Assembly (NCBI GenBank): GCA_004028795.1 | Contig: SAIW01000023.1 | Coordinates: 33,757-97,756, forward strand | Source: Chitinophagaceae bacterium | Lineage (GTDB): Bacteria; Bacteroidota; Bacteroidia; Chitinophagales; Chitinophagaceae | Direction: 5' to 3' | DNA length: 64,000 nucleotides | Shown: positions 45,646 to 53,843 of the stretch, in pieces | Layout: every line of letters starts with the position of its first letter | Position numbering within the stretch: position 1 is the first letter of the stretch | Made by a program: the position numbers and the translations under genes | The notes under the pieces: model-generated | Told to the model about the DNA's origin: nothing | The model's input: the letters and a program-made list of their open reading frames with translations, nothing else | Databases searched by the model: none

Positions 45646-46896
45646 TTAAGCCTCTTTACTGAACTCTTCTTTTAATATTCTTATAACATCGGCTATGGTT
45701 TCTTTTTCTAAATCTGTTCTTCTTTCTAATTCTTCTGGTGTTAGTTTTAGTACGCTTCTTCCTGTATCGCAACCAACGCGTTTAAATTCATCAATAATCC
45801 ATGTATCAATTTCATCGCTGAATTCATCTAAATCAATATCAAATTCATTGGTTTGTTCTTCATCCTCACGGAATACATCTATTTCATAACCTGTAAGCTC
45901 GCAAGCTAACTTAATATTTACACCCCTTCTGCCTATTGCTAAAGAAACCTGATCGGGTTTTAAATAAACATCAGCTTGTTTCTTTTCATTATCCAGGTTC
46001 ATGTAACTGATTTTTGCAGGAGTTAATGAACGTTGAATAAGCAATTGAATATTGGTCGTGAAATTAATTACATCAATATTTTCATTTTTTAATTCGCGAA
46101 CAATACCGTGAATACGGCTACCTTTCATACCAACGCAGGCCCCAACAGGGTCAATTCTGTCGTCATAGCTTTCAACAGCCACTTTGGCTCTTTCTCCCGG
46201 TTCGCGAACAATTTTCTTAATAGCAATTAAGCCATCAAAAATTTCAGGCACTTCAATTTCTAATAATTTAGCTAAAAACAAGGGACTTGTTCTTGAAAGA
46301 ATGATTACAGGTGTATTGTTTTTAGTGTCTACTCTTGCTACAACTGCACGAACAGATTCGCCTTTTTTGAAATAATCCTGCGGAATTTGTTCTGATTTGG
46401 GAAGAATTAATTCGTTTCCTTCATCATCTAATAACAACACTTCTTTTTTCCAAACCTGGTATATTTCTGCACTGATAATATCGCCGATACGGTCGGCATA
46501 TTTTTTTACCAATACATTCTTTTTTAAATCGCCGATACGGCTTGCTAAAGTTTGTTTAGCAGCTAAAATAGCACGGCGACCAAAATCTAACATATCAACT
46601 TCCTGATACAATTCTTCACCTACCTCAAAATCAGGTTCAATTTTTACAGCTTCAGAATAAGCAATTTCAGCTAAAGGGTCGTTTACTTCACCATCTTCAA
46701 CAATCATACGGCGGCGAATAATTTCAAGGTCGCCTTTTTCGGCATTTACAATTACATCAAAGTTTTCATCACTGCCATATTTTTTGCGTAACAAGGTTTT
46801 AAACACATCTTCAACCACTTTCATCATAGTTGGTCTGTCTAAGTTTTCAGCATCTTTAAAATCCTGAAACGCATCAATTAAGTTAATACTTGCCAT
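45646..46896 (-). CDS. nusA: Transcription termination/antitermination factor NusA
   Basis: A 416-residue RNA polymerase partner. The N-terminal domain (1-130) is followed by S1 (VLVKKYADRIGDIISAEIYQVWK region), then two KH domains (ending in VGMKGSRIHGIVREL and LAIGRRGVNIKLACELTGYEIDV). A short C-terminal helix-hairpin domain replaces the acidic repeats of E. coli NusA. It is between rimP and infB. The ATG abuts an array of 7-bp repeats on its 5' side. Confidence 0.95.
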   Translation of the reverse strand: MASINLIDAFQDFKDAENLDRPTMMKVVEDVFKTLLRKKYGSDENFDVIVNAEKGDLEIIRRRMIVEDGEVNDPLAEIAYSEAVKIEPDFEVGEELYQEVDMLDFGRRAILAAKQTLASRIGDLKKNVLVKKYADRIGDIISAEIYQVWKKEVLLLDDEGNELILPKSEQIPQDYFKKGESVRAVVARVDTKNNTPVIILSRTSPLFLAKLLEIEVPEIFDGLIAIKKIVREPGERAKVAVESYDDRIDPVGACVGMKGSRIHGIVRELKNENIDVINFTTNIQLLIQRSLTPAKISYMNLDNEKKQADVYLKPDQVSLAIGRRGVNIKLACELTGYEIDVFREDEEQTNEFDIDLDEFSDEIDTWIIDEFKRVGCDTGRSVLKLTPEELERRTDLEKETIADVIRILKEEFSKEA

Positions 46897-46930
46897 ACGA
46901 TTTACAATTTACGATTTACGATTTACAATT
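46896..46930. repeat. Five tandem heptamers TACRATT at the nusA start
   Basis: TACGATT, TACAATT, TACGATT, TACGATT, TACAATT run without gaps from 46896 to 46930, touching the nusA ATG and filling half of the rimP-nusA gap. The repeat is 7 bp, so it would change leader length without affecting the coding frame. Confidence 0.85.
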
Positions 46931-46961
46931 GATTAAAATCAATTTTGTATTCGTAATTTTT

Positions 46962-47435
46962 TTAAAATTTTACTTGAACTGTTGTTGTTTTTATATTGTT
47001 GAATGGAATAACCAATTGTTGTGTAACCGCCTTCTTTCCCTTGCCCTCAGTGAATTCTATAATAATATCTGCTTCTGCTACCTGTAATAGTTTTCCTTCT
47101 TTTTTAGTTCCGTCTGTAAAAATAATTTCTAAGCTTCTGCCGATATTTTTATTGTATTGTCTTTGTGTTTTTAATGGTTCATCAACACCCGGAGAAGAAA
47201 CTTCTAAACTAAATTCTCCTTCAGGGTATAACGCCGCTTCTTCAATTAATTTATACAGCTTACGATTAAACTGTACACATTTTTCGATGGTTATGCCGTT
47301 ATCTCCATCAATAAATACTTTAATATTATTGGTTGGTTTAATGCGGATACTTATGCAGAAATAATTGGTTTCTGCCTGCAGTACCTCATTAACCAATTGC
47401 TGTATTTTTTCTATTTGATTTTCTATTGGTAACAT
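46962..47435 (-). CDS. rimP: Ribosome maturation factor RimP
   Basis: A 157-residue two-domain protein for 30S subunit maturation. The N-terminal alpha/beta domain has the IDGDNGITIEKCVQFNRKL pattern and YSLEVSSPGVDEPLK-type motif (here FSLEVSSPGVDEPLK). The C-terminal SH3-like domain covers the last 70 residues. The start is the ATG at 47435 (MLPIENQ). First gene of rimP-nusA-infB, preceded by a leader hairpin and a -7 element. Confidence 0.92.
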   Translation of the reverse strand: MLPIENQIEKIQQLVNEVLQAETNYFCISIRIKPTNNIKVFIDGDNGITIEKCVQFNRKLYKLIEEAALYPEGEFSLEVSSPGVDEPLKTQRQYNKNIGRSLEIIFTDGTKKEGKLLQVAEADIIIEFTEGKGKKAVTQQLVIPFNNIKTTTVQVKF

Positions 47436-47447
47436 ATTTACAAAGAA

Positions 47448-47472
47448 GAAGGGAACGGTTATCGTTCCCTTC
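47448..47472 (-). promoter_or_regulatory. Leader hairpin upstream of rimP
   Basis: A perfect 10-bp stem, GAAGGGAACG (47448-47457) and CGTTCCCTTC (47463-47472), with a 5-nt loop, lies in the 57-nt leader, 13 nt from the rimP ATG. On the minus strand it is followed by TTCTTTG, a weak T-run. It could attenuate the operon or control translation. Confidence 0.55.
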
Positions 47473-47492
47473 AATCATTCTTTATTCCATTG

Positions 47493-47500
47493 CAAATGTA
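47493..47500 (-). promoter_or_regulatory. -7 promoter element for rimP-nusA-infB
   Basis: Minus-strand TACATTTG matches TAnnTTTG exactly, 57 nt before the rimP ATG. Placing the start site here puts the leader hairpin inside the mRNA. Confidence 0.5.
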
Positions 47501-47606
47501 TGGTAATGGGTAGGTAAGTTCCAAATTTTAATACGTTGAAATATTTAAGCTTTTCAATCGTTTTACCATATAAAATATTTTAACAGGCTTGGGTTTAATA
47601 ACATTA

Positions 47607-47614
47607 TACATTTG
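47607..47614 (+). promoter_or_regulatory. -7 promoter element for the DUF4834 gene
   Basis: TACATTTG is an exact TAnnTTTG match ending 6 nt before the ATG at 47621. Confidence 0.5.
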
Positions 47615-47620
47615 TTGTTT

Positions 47621-47860
47621 ATGAAATTGATAATCTGGATTATAGTTATTTATATACTGTACAAATTGATTTTTGAGTTTGTAATACCTGTGGGAAAAGC
47701 TACCTCGCAAATGCGTAGTGCTGTAAAAGAAATGCAGCGGCAACAGCAAGCCAACCAACAAACTGCACAACAGCAGCAAACACAACCAACATCTTATAAT
47801 CATTCTCCTGTTAAACCAAAAGACGATGATTATATTGAGTTTGAAGAAATAAAAAACTAA
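47621..47860 (+). CDS. DUF4834 family small membrane protein
   Basis: A 79-residue protein with one N-terminal helix (MKLIIWIIVIYILYKLIFEFVIP split across the membrane) and a cytoplasmic tail rich in Gln, ending in acidic DDDYIEFEEIKN. This matches the DUF4834 family of Bacteroidota, whose function is unknown. I chose the ATG at 47621, directly after a -7 element; two in-frame TTG codons lie upstream. It ends 4 nt from the convergent HAD gene. Confidence 0.75.
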   Translation: MKLIIWIIVIYILYKLIFEFVIPVGKATSQMRSAVKEMQRQQQANQQTAQQQQTQPTSYNHSPVKPKDDDYIEFEEIKN

Positions 47861-47864
47861 GTTT

Positions 47865-48479
47865 TTACAAATTCAAATCCAATACAGTAAGCGGAGATTG
47901 TAACAGAATTGTTTGTAAGCCAACAGCTTTGGCACCTTCAATATTTTTTGGTGTATCGTCTATAAATAAAGTTTCTGCTGCGTTTAAATTTTGTTCATTT
48001 AAAATAAATTCAAAAGCTTCTTTATCAGGCTTTCTTAAACCCATTTGTTGAGAATAATAGGCTTTAATGAACAATGAGTTGAAGTCTGATGCATTAAAAG
48101 TTTCTTCAAAAATTTTCATAAAAGCATCGTAGTGTATTTGATTGGTATTTGAAAAAAGAAACACTTTGTATTGTTTGCTTATCGTTTTTAACCAATCTAT
48201 TCTTTCTTTTGGAAAGCTTAACAGCATTGCATTCCATGCGTTTTTAATAATTTCATCAGTAATACTTTTTCCCGTTTCTTTTCTGAATGAATTGTAAAAA
48301 TCTGCCTCACTAATCTTTCCTGTTTCTAATAAATGAAACAACGGATTAACATGATGCTGTGTAAACAGTTCATGGAAATTGTCAATACCTGCTTTTACAA
48401 AAGCATCTTCTGTCAGTTGATAATTAAGGTTAAGAAAAACGCCGCCTAAATCGAAAATGATGTTTTTAATGTTATTCAT
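47865..48479 (-). CDS. HAD-superfamily phosphatase (YihX-like)
   Basis: A 204-residue HAD-IA protein. Motif I is FDLGGVF, with the first Asp present and Gly in place of the second, as in YihX-type sugar phosphatases. Motif II is LFSNTN, motif III the Lys in LRKPDKEAF and motif IV FIDDTPKNIEGA. The start is the ATG at 48479. It follows uxuA by 16 nt and probably dephosphorylates a sugar phosphate, although specificity cannot be read. Confidence 0.85.
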   Translation of the reverse strand: MNNIKNIIFDLGGVFLNLNYQLTEDAFVKAGIDNFHELFTQHHVNPLFHLLETGKISEADFYNSFRKETGKSITDEIIKNAWNAMLLSFPKERIDWLKTISKQYKVFLFSNTNQIHYDAFMKIFEETFNASDFNSLFIKAYYSQQMGLRKPDKEAFEFILNEQNLNAAETLFIDDTPKNIEGAKAVGLQTILLQSPLTVLDLNL

Positions 48480-48495
48480 TAAGTAAATAAATTCT

Positions 48496-49671
48496 TTAGT
48501 TATAGTAAAAAGATTTTGCAATACCCATTTCCAAGCCTCGTAATTCTGCCAGGCCTTTTAACCTGCCGATGGCACTATAACCCGGGTATGTTTTTTTAGA
48601 TAAATCATCCAGCATTTGATGGCCATGATCGGGCCTCATTGGAATATTTCTTTTTTCTTTCTGCATCAGCTCAACTACTTTTTTCATTACGGCATACATA
48701 TCTGTATCGCCATCTAAATGATTGGCTTCATAAAAATCTCCGTTGGCATTTCGCTTTGTATTTCTTAAGTGAAGAAAATTTATCCTGTTGCCAAAACGCT
48801 CTGCCATAGCGGGAATATTATTATCCGGTCTTGCACCTAAAGAGCCGGTACAAAAGCATAATCCGTTTGCGGGAGAATCAATACAGGCAATAATTTCAGC
48901 CAAATCATTTTCTGTACTTACCACTCTTGGCAAACCTAAAACTGCATAAGGCGGGTCATCGGGATGAATGGCCATTTTCAAACCCAATGCTTTTGCAACA
49001 GGCACCACTTCCTGTAAAAATAAAAACAGATTTTGTTTTAAAGTTGCTGTATCGATGTGTTTATAGGTATCTAAAGCAGCCAAAATTTGTTCAGGTGTAA
49101 AACTTTCATCGCTGCCGGGTAAGCCCAGCAAACAGTTCTTTTTTAAGAATTGTTTATCAGCTTCCGTCATACTGTTAAACTTGTCTTTTGCTTTTTCAAT
49201 TTCTTCTTTTGCATAATCATTCTCAGCACCCGGCCTTTGCAGAATAAACAAATCAAAAGCTACAAAAGCTGCTCTTTCAAAAAATAATGCTTTGCTTTTA
49301 TTGGGCAGTTCATATTCAACATTGGTTCTTAGCCAATCTAATATGGGCATGAAGTTATAAGTAACTACTTTCAAGCCACAGGCTGCAATATTTTCCAAGC
49401 TTTGTTTGTACTTATCAATGTATAACTGATAGTTGCCGCTGCGTTTTTTAATGTCTTCGTGAACGGGTAAACTTTCAATAACAGTCCAGCTCATTCCAAC
49501 CGCTTCAATCATTTTTTTTCTTTCATTAATAGCTTCTGCTGTCCAAACAGCTCCAACAGGAATTTGATGCAATGCGGTTACAACGCCTGTGCAACCTGCC
49601 TGACGAATATGCCATAAATCAACCACATCACTCGGTCCGTACCAACGCATAGTTTGTTCTAATGAATACAT
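48496..49671 (-). CDS. uxuA: D-mannonate dehydratase
   Basis: A 391-residue TIM-barrel enzyme that dehydrates mannonate to 2-keto-3-deoxygluconate, the last specific step of glucuronate breakdown. [31 protein letters not shown] is the family N-terminus (residues 8-38), and [36 protein letters not shown] and RPDHGHQM carry the metal and active-site residues. It is divergent from a GH3 glycosidase gene, which suggests both act on glucuronate-containing plant polysaccharide. A possible -7 element lies 123 nt upstream. Confidence 0.95.
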   Translation of the reverse strand: MYSLEQTMRWYGPSDVVDLWHIRQAGCTGVVTALHQIPVGAVWTAEAINERKKMIEAVGMSWTVIESLPVHEDIKKRSGNYQLYIDKYKQSLENIAACGLKVVTYNFMPILDWLRTNVEYELPNKSKALFFERAAFVAFDLFILQRPGAENDYAKEEIEKAKDKFNSMTEADKQFLKKNCLLGLPGSDESFTPEQILAALDTYKHIDTATLKQNLFLFLQEVVPVAKALGLKMAIHPDDPPYAVLGLPRVVSTENDLAEIIACIDSPANGLCFCTGSLGARPDNNIPAMAERFGNRINFLHLRNTKRNANGDFYEANHLDGDTDMYAVMKKVVELMQKEKRNIPMRPDHGHQMLDDLSKKTYPGYSAIGRLKGLAELRGLEMGIAKSFYYN

Positions 49672-49794
49672 CTGAAAATATTTTTAAAGTTTATCAGTTG
49701 AATTTGTATAAAAATTCTGAGTAATTCCTAATTTACAATCGGTTTCATTTAATTCAGTAAATAAAAGCAACAATAGTTTAATTAACTGTTGAAA

Positions 49795-49802
49795 CAAAGA
49801 TA
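49795..49802 (-). promoter_or_regulatory. Possible -7 promoter element for uxuA
   Basis: Minus-strand TATCTTTG fits TAnnTTTG, 123 nt before the uxuA ATG in the 212-nt divergent gap to the GH3 gene. Nothing else in the gap was recognised except AT-rich sequence. Confidence 0.4.
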
Positions 49803-49883
49803 AGTGCAGTATTACCTATTGTACTTGCCATTTGTTTTTATAAGACTGAATTTCAATTTTACTTTATTCAACGTAGCCAACTA

Positions 49884-52511
49884 ATGAGAAAAAAAGTATT
49901 GCTTGCAATTACAACCATAATTGCTTTTCGTTCATTCAGCCAAACAACAGATAAAAAATCATTTCCATTTTTTAATGAAAACTTACCGACTGAACAAAGA
50001 GTAAACGATTTGGTAAGCAGGCTTACATTAGAAGAAAAAGTTGCACAAATGCTCAATCATGCCCCTGCAGTTGAACGTTTACATATTCCTGCTTATGATT
50101 GGTGGAATGAAACCTTGCATGGTGTTGCCAGAACGCCTTTTAAAGTAACTTCTTTTCCGCAAGCTATTGCTATGGCTGCCACATGGGATACTGCAAGCAT
50201 TAAATTAATGGGCGATTATTCTGCAACTGAAGGAAGAGCTATTCATAACAAAGCCATTCAATTAAATAAAACAGCAGAAAGGTATTGGGGCTTAACTTAC
50301 TGGACGCCGAACATTAATATTTTCAGAGACCCGCGTTGGGGAAGAGGGCAGGAAACATATGGAGAAGACCCTTACTTAACAGCTATGATGGGTACAGCTA
50401 TTGTTAAAGGTTTGCAGGGCGATGACCCGAAATATATGAAAGCAGCAGCATGTGCCAAACACTATGCAGTACATAGTGGCCCTGAACCTTCCAGACATAA
50501 AGACAATGTTAACCCTACTGCATACGATTTATGGGATACTTACCTGCCTGCCTTTAAACAATTAGTGGTTAACGCAAATGTTGCCGGTGTTATGTGTGCT
50601 TATAATGCGGTAAACACACAACCCTGCTGCGGCAATGATTTATTAATGAATGATATACTACGCAATCAATGGAAATTTACAGGTTATGTAACGAGCGATT
50701 GCTGGGCATTGGATGATTTCTTCAGGTACCACAAAACACATAAAGATGCATTGGCAGCAGCAGCAGATGCATTAATTCACAGTACAGATGTTGAGTGCGG
50801 TAACTCGGTTTATTCAACATTAGTAGAAGCGGTGAAAAAAGGAATGGTAACAGAACAACAAATTGATGCTTCGGTGAAACGCTTGTTTACGCTACGTTTT
50901 AAGTTGGGTATGTTTGATGACCCGTCACACGTAAAGTATGCTCAGATAAAAGATGATGTATTAGAATCTCCCCAACACAAAGCATTGGCATTAAAAATGG
51001 CTCAGCAAAGTATTGTACTATTAAAGAATGCAAACAATACACTTCCGCTTAATAAAAAATCAATTAAAAAAATTGCAGTATTAGGCCCTAATGCAGATAA
51101 CAAAATTTCAATTCTGGGAAATTATAACGGAACACCATCAAATGTGGTAACTGTTTTAGATGGCATTAAAAATAAATTAGGTAATACTGTTGAAGTTATT
51201 TACGAAAAGGCTTTAAACTACACTAACGATACGTTGCTGGCTTATGATAAAAACGCTGCAAATCAATTTTGGTTTGAAGGTAAACAAGGTATCAAAGCAG
51301 AATATTTTAATAATAAAGAGTTGCAGGGAACACCTGCAATAACCAAGACAGAAGAAACAATTGATCATTTCTGGCAGGAAGGCCAATCTGTAGTTGGTAA
51401 TATTATAGCAGTTGATTTTTCTGCACGTTATACAACCGATTATAAAGCAACAACAACCGGAACAGTAACTTTTGAAATAGAAGCAGATGATGGTTATAAG
51501 CTTATCATTAACGGAAAAGAAGTAATTAATGCATGGTTAAGAAACAGATGGGGTGCAAGAACTTTTGCATTAAAAACACAAAAAGATTCCTCTTATAAAA
51601 TTGTGTTGGAATACTGGCAGGGAGATGGCAAAGCCAATGTGGCGTTACGTGTTGGTAATTATGTAAAAACAGATTTTACAGCTTTGGCAAACAGATTAAA
51701 AGATGTTGATGCATTTGTTTTTGCAGGTGGAATTTCACCGCAATTAGAAGGTGAAGAAATGCCTGTTAATGCACCCGGCTTTAATGGTGGAGACAGAACT
51801 TCTATCATGCTGCCAACTGTACAAACAGCATTATTAAAAGCCCTGCAACAAACAGGCAAACCTGTTGTGTTTGTAATGATGACGGGCAGTGCTATTGCCA
51901 TACCTTGGGAAGATGAAAATATTCCCGCTATTGTTAATGCATGGTATGGCGGGCAAAGTGCAGGCACAGCAGTTGCAGATGTTTTATTCGGAGATTATAA
52001 CCCTTCGGGAAGATTGCCTGTTACCTTTTATGCAAGCGATAAAGACTTACCCGATTTCAGTAGTTATGATATGAACAACAGAACTTACAGATACTTTACA
52101 GGCAAGGCTTTATATCCATTCGGTTACGGGTTAAGTTATACCACCTTCACTTATTTAGCATTGCAAACAACAACTGCAAAAATTGGAAAAAATATTACTG
52201 TTACTGCACAGGTAAAAAACACCGGAAAGAAAGATAGTGAAGAAGTAGTTGAATTATATATTGCCTACCCCGATGTAAAAGAAAAAGCTCCTTTAAAAGC
52301 ATTAAAAGGTTTTAAAAGAATTTATTTAAAAGCAGGAGAAGCTAAAAAAGTTTCATTTACCCTTACACCGCAACAACTTTCATTGGTTAACAGCGATGGA
52401 AAATATTATCAACCAAAAGGAAAATTAATGCTTAGTATTGGCGGAGGGCAGCCGGATGTTGCCAACAAAGCAACCAGCAATGTTATCAAATCTTCAATCA
52501 CCATTTTATAA
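49884..52511 (+). CDS. Exported GH3 glycosidase (beta-xylosidase/glucosidase) with PA14 insertion
   Basis: An 875-residue exported enzyme. A signal peptide (1-19) precedes the GH3 N-domain, with WNETLHG (75-81), TPNINIFRDPRWGRGQETYGEDP (141-163) in the xylosidase-like pattern, KH (192-193) and nucleophile Asp272 in VTSDCWAL. The C-domain is split by a PA14 carbohydrate-binding module (about 465-600, IKAEYFNNKELQG to WQGDGKANVALRVG). A fibronectin-like domain ends it. The SDC context around the nucleophile and the neighbouring mannonate dehydratase favour a xylan role, but beta-glucosidase activity is not excluded. Confidence 0.9.
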   Translation: MRKKVLLAITTIIAFRSFSQTTDKKSFPFFNENLPTEQRVNDLVSRLTLEEKVAQMLNHAPAVERLHIPAYDWWNETLHGVARTPFKVTSFPQAIAMAATWDTASIKLMGDYSATEGRAIHNKAIQLNKTAERYWGLTYWTPNINIFRDPRWGRGQETYGEDPYLTAMMGTAIVKGLQGDDPKYMKAAACAKHYAVHSGPEPSRHKDNVNPTAYDLWDTYLPAFKQLVVNANVAGVMCAYNAVNTQPCCGNDLLMNDILRNQWKFTGYVTSDCWALDDFFRYHKTHKDALAAAADALIHSTDVECGNSVYSTLVEAVKKGMVTEQQIDASVKRLFTLRFKLGMFDDPSHVKYAQIKDDVLESPQHKALALKMAQQSIVLLKNANNTLPLNKKSIKKIAVLGPNADNKISILGNYNGTPSNVVTVLDGIKNKLGNTVEVIYEKALNYTNDTLLAYDKNAANQFWFEGKQGIKAEYFNNKELQGTPAITKTEETIDHFWQEGQSVVGNIIAVDFSARYTTDYKATTTGTVTFEIEADDGYKLIINGKEVINAWLRNRWGARTFALKTQKDSSYKIVLEYWQGDGKANVALRVGNYVKTDFTALANRLKDVDAFVFAGGISPQLEGEEMPVNAPGFNGGDRTSIMLPTVQTALLKALQQTGKPVVFVMMTGSAIAIPWEDENIPAIVNAWYGGQSAGTAVADVLFGDYNPSGRLPVTFYASDKDLPDFSSYDMNNRTYRYFTGKALYPFGYGLSYTTFTYLALQTTTAKIGKNITVTAQVKNTGKKDSEEVVELYIAYPDVKEKAPLKALKGFKRIYLKAGEAKKVSFTLTPQQLSLVNSDGKYYQPKGKLMLSIGGGQPDVANKATSNVIKSSITIL

Positions 52512-52539
52512 AACAGTTCTTAAAAAACAATTGCACCAT

Positions 52540-53721
52540 ATGAATCTCAACAAAAAAAACAGAAGACATTTTTTACACGATGCAGCCAAAGCTTCAGGTT
52601 TATTATTAATGGCTCCATTGGCAGATAAGATTAAACACCTTGAATCTGTACCGCAGCAAAAAGAATTAAAAACAGAACCCAACAAAATAAAATTTGCTGT
52701 TATTAATATTGACCATCCGCATATATATGGAATGACAGATGCCATTAAAAGAGGCGGCGGGCAATTAGTTGCCTTATATGCAAAGCAAGCAGATTTAGCT
52801 GCTGCGTTTTTAAAAACCTATCCTGAAGCAAAGCTTGCAAAAAGTGAGAATGAAATATTAGAAGATAAATCAATTGATTTGGTGTTAAGCTCAGGCATTC
52901 CGGATGAAAGAGCCCCGTTAGGCATTCGTGTAATGCAGCACGGTAAAGACTATTTAACTGATAAACCCGGCATTATAACATTAGAGCAGTTAGCTGCTGT
53001 TAAAAAAGTGCAGAAAGAAACAAAACGCATTTATTCCATCATGTACAGTGAGCGTTTTGAAAACAAAGCCACAGAAAAAGCAAGTCAGTTGGTAAAAGCA
53101 GGTGCTATTGGTAATGTAATTCAAACAGTAAACTTGGCACCGCACAGAATTAATAACGGTATCGGCAAAACAGGGTTATCTGTAAGACCTGATTGGTTTT
53201 TTGATAAGAAAAGATACGGTGGCATATTAACAGATATCGGCTCTCATCAATTCGATCAATACCTGCATTTTACAGGCTCTACGCAGGCAGAAGTGCTGTG
53301 TTCTCAAACAGGCAATGTGCATCATCCTGATAAACCTTTGTTTGAAGACTTTGGTGATGTAATGCTGAGAGGCAATGGCGGTGCAGGTTATATAAGGGTT
53401 GATTGGTTTACACCCGATGGTTTAGATACCTGGGGCGATGGAAGATTAACCGTTTTAGGAACTGATGGCTATATTGAAGTAAGAAAAAATACTGATGTTG
53501 CTTCGGGAGTTAATAAAGGCGGTAATCATTTGTACTTAGTCAATCAAAAAGAAATGGTACATATAGATTGTAATAAAGAGGTACTGCCGTTCGGGCCGTT
53601 AATTGTTGATGATGTGTTGAACAGAACAGAAAAAGCTATGACGCAGGAACACTGTTTCTTAGCAACAGAATTAGCATTAAAAGCACAGCATAATGCAAAG
53701 CCTTTAATACTGAAAAAATAG
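52540..53721 (+). CDS. Gfo/Idh/MocA oxidoreductase, Tat-exported
   Basis: A 393-residue protein with a twin-arginine signal (NRRHFLHDAAKASGLLLMAP). The Rossmann domain follows (FAVINIDHPHIYGM) with DKPGIITLEQL, the counterpart of the family EKP motif, and a C-terminal alpha/beta domain. The family oxidises or reduces sugars with NAD(P). I chose the ATG at 52540; the 34 upstream in-frame residues overlap the GH3 gene and are not signal-like. It follows the GH3 gene by 28 nt and is probably cotranscribed. Confidence 0.85.
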   Translation: MNLNKKNRRHFLHDAAKASGLLLMAPLADKIKHLESVPQQKELKTEPNKIKFAVINIDHPHIYGMTDAIKRGGGQLVALYAKQADLAAAFLKTYPEAKLAKSENEILEDKSIDLVLSSGIPDERAPLGIRVMQHGKDYLTDKPGIITLEQLAAVKKVQKETKRIYSIMYSERFENKATEKASQLVKAGAIGNVIQTVNLAPHRINNGIGKTGLSVRPDWFFDKKRYGGILTDIGSHQFDQYLHFTGSTQAEVLCSQTGNVHHPDKPLFEDFGDVMLRGNGGAGYIRVDWFTPDGLDTWGDGRLTVLGTDGYIEVRKNTDVASGVNKGGNHLYLVNQKEMVHIDCNKEVLPFGPLIVDDVLNRTEKAMTQEHCFLATELALKAQHNAKPLILKK

Positions 53722-53754
53722 AATAGATTTTCAACCCCGACAACATTTATAAAA

Positions 53755-53824
53755 CTTATCCGCGGTTATAATATGAAAAATAAAAAACCTCGATAACAGT
53801 TATCAACCTTATCGGCGGTTATAA
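53755..53824. repeat. Pair of 17-bp direct repeats between two Gfo/Idh genes
   Basis: CTTATCCGCGGTTATAA (53755-53771) and CTTATCGGCGGTTATAA (53808-53824) differ at one base and start 53 bp apart. GATAA-cag-TTATC (53792-53804) forms a small palindrome between them. Direct repeats of this size before a gene can be a regulator site or a recombination scar. Confidence 0.8.
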
Positions 53825-53843
53825 AAATTTAAAAACTGCCATC

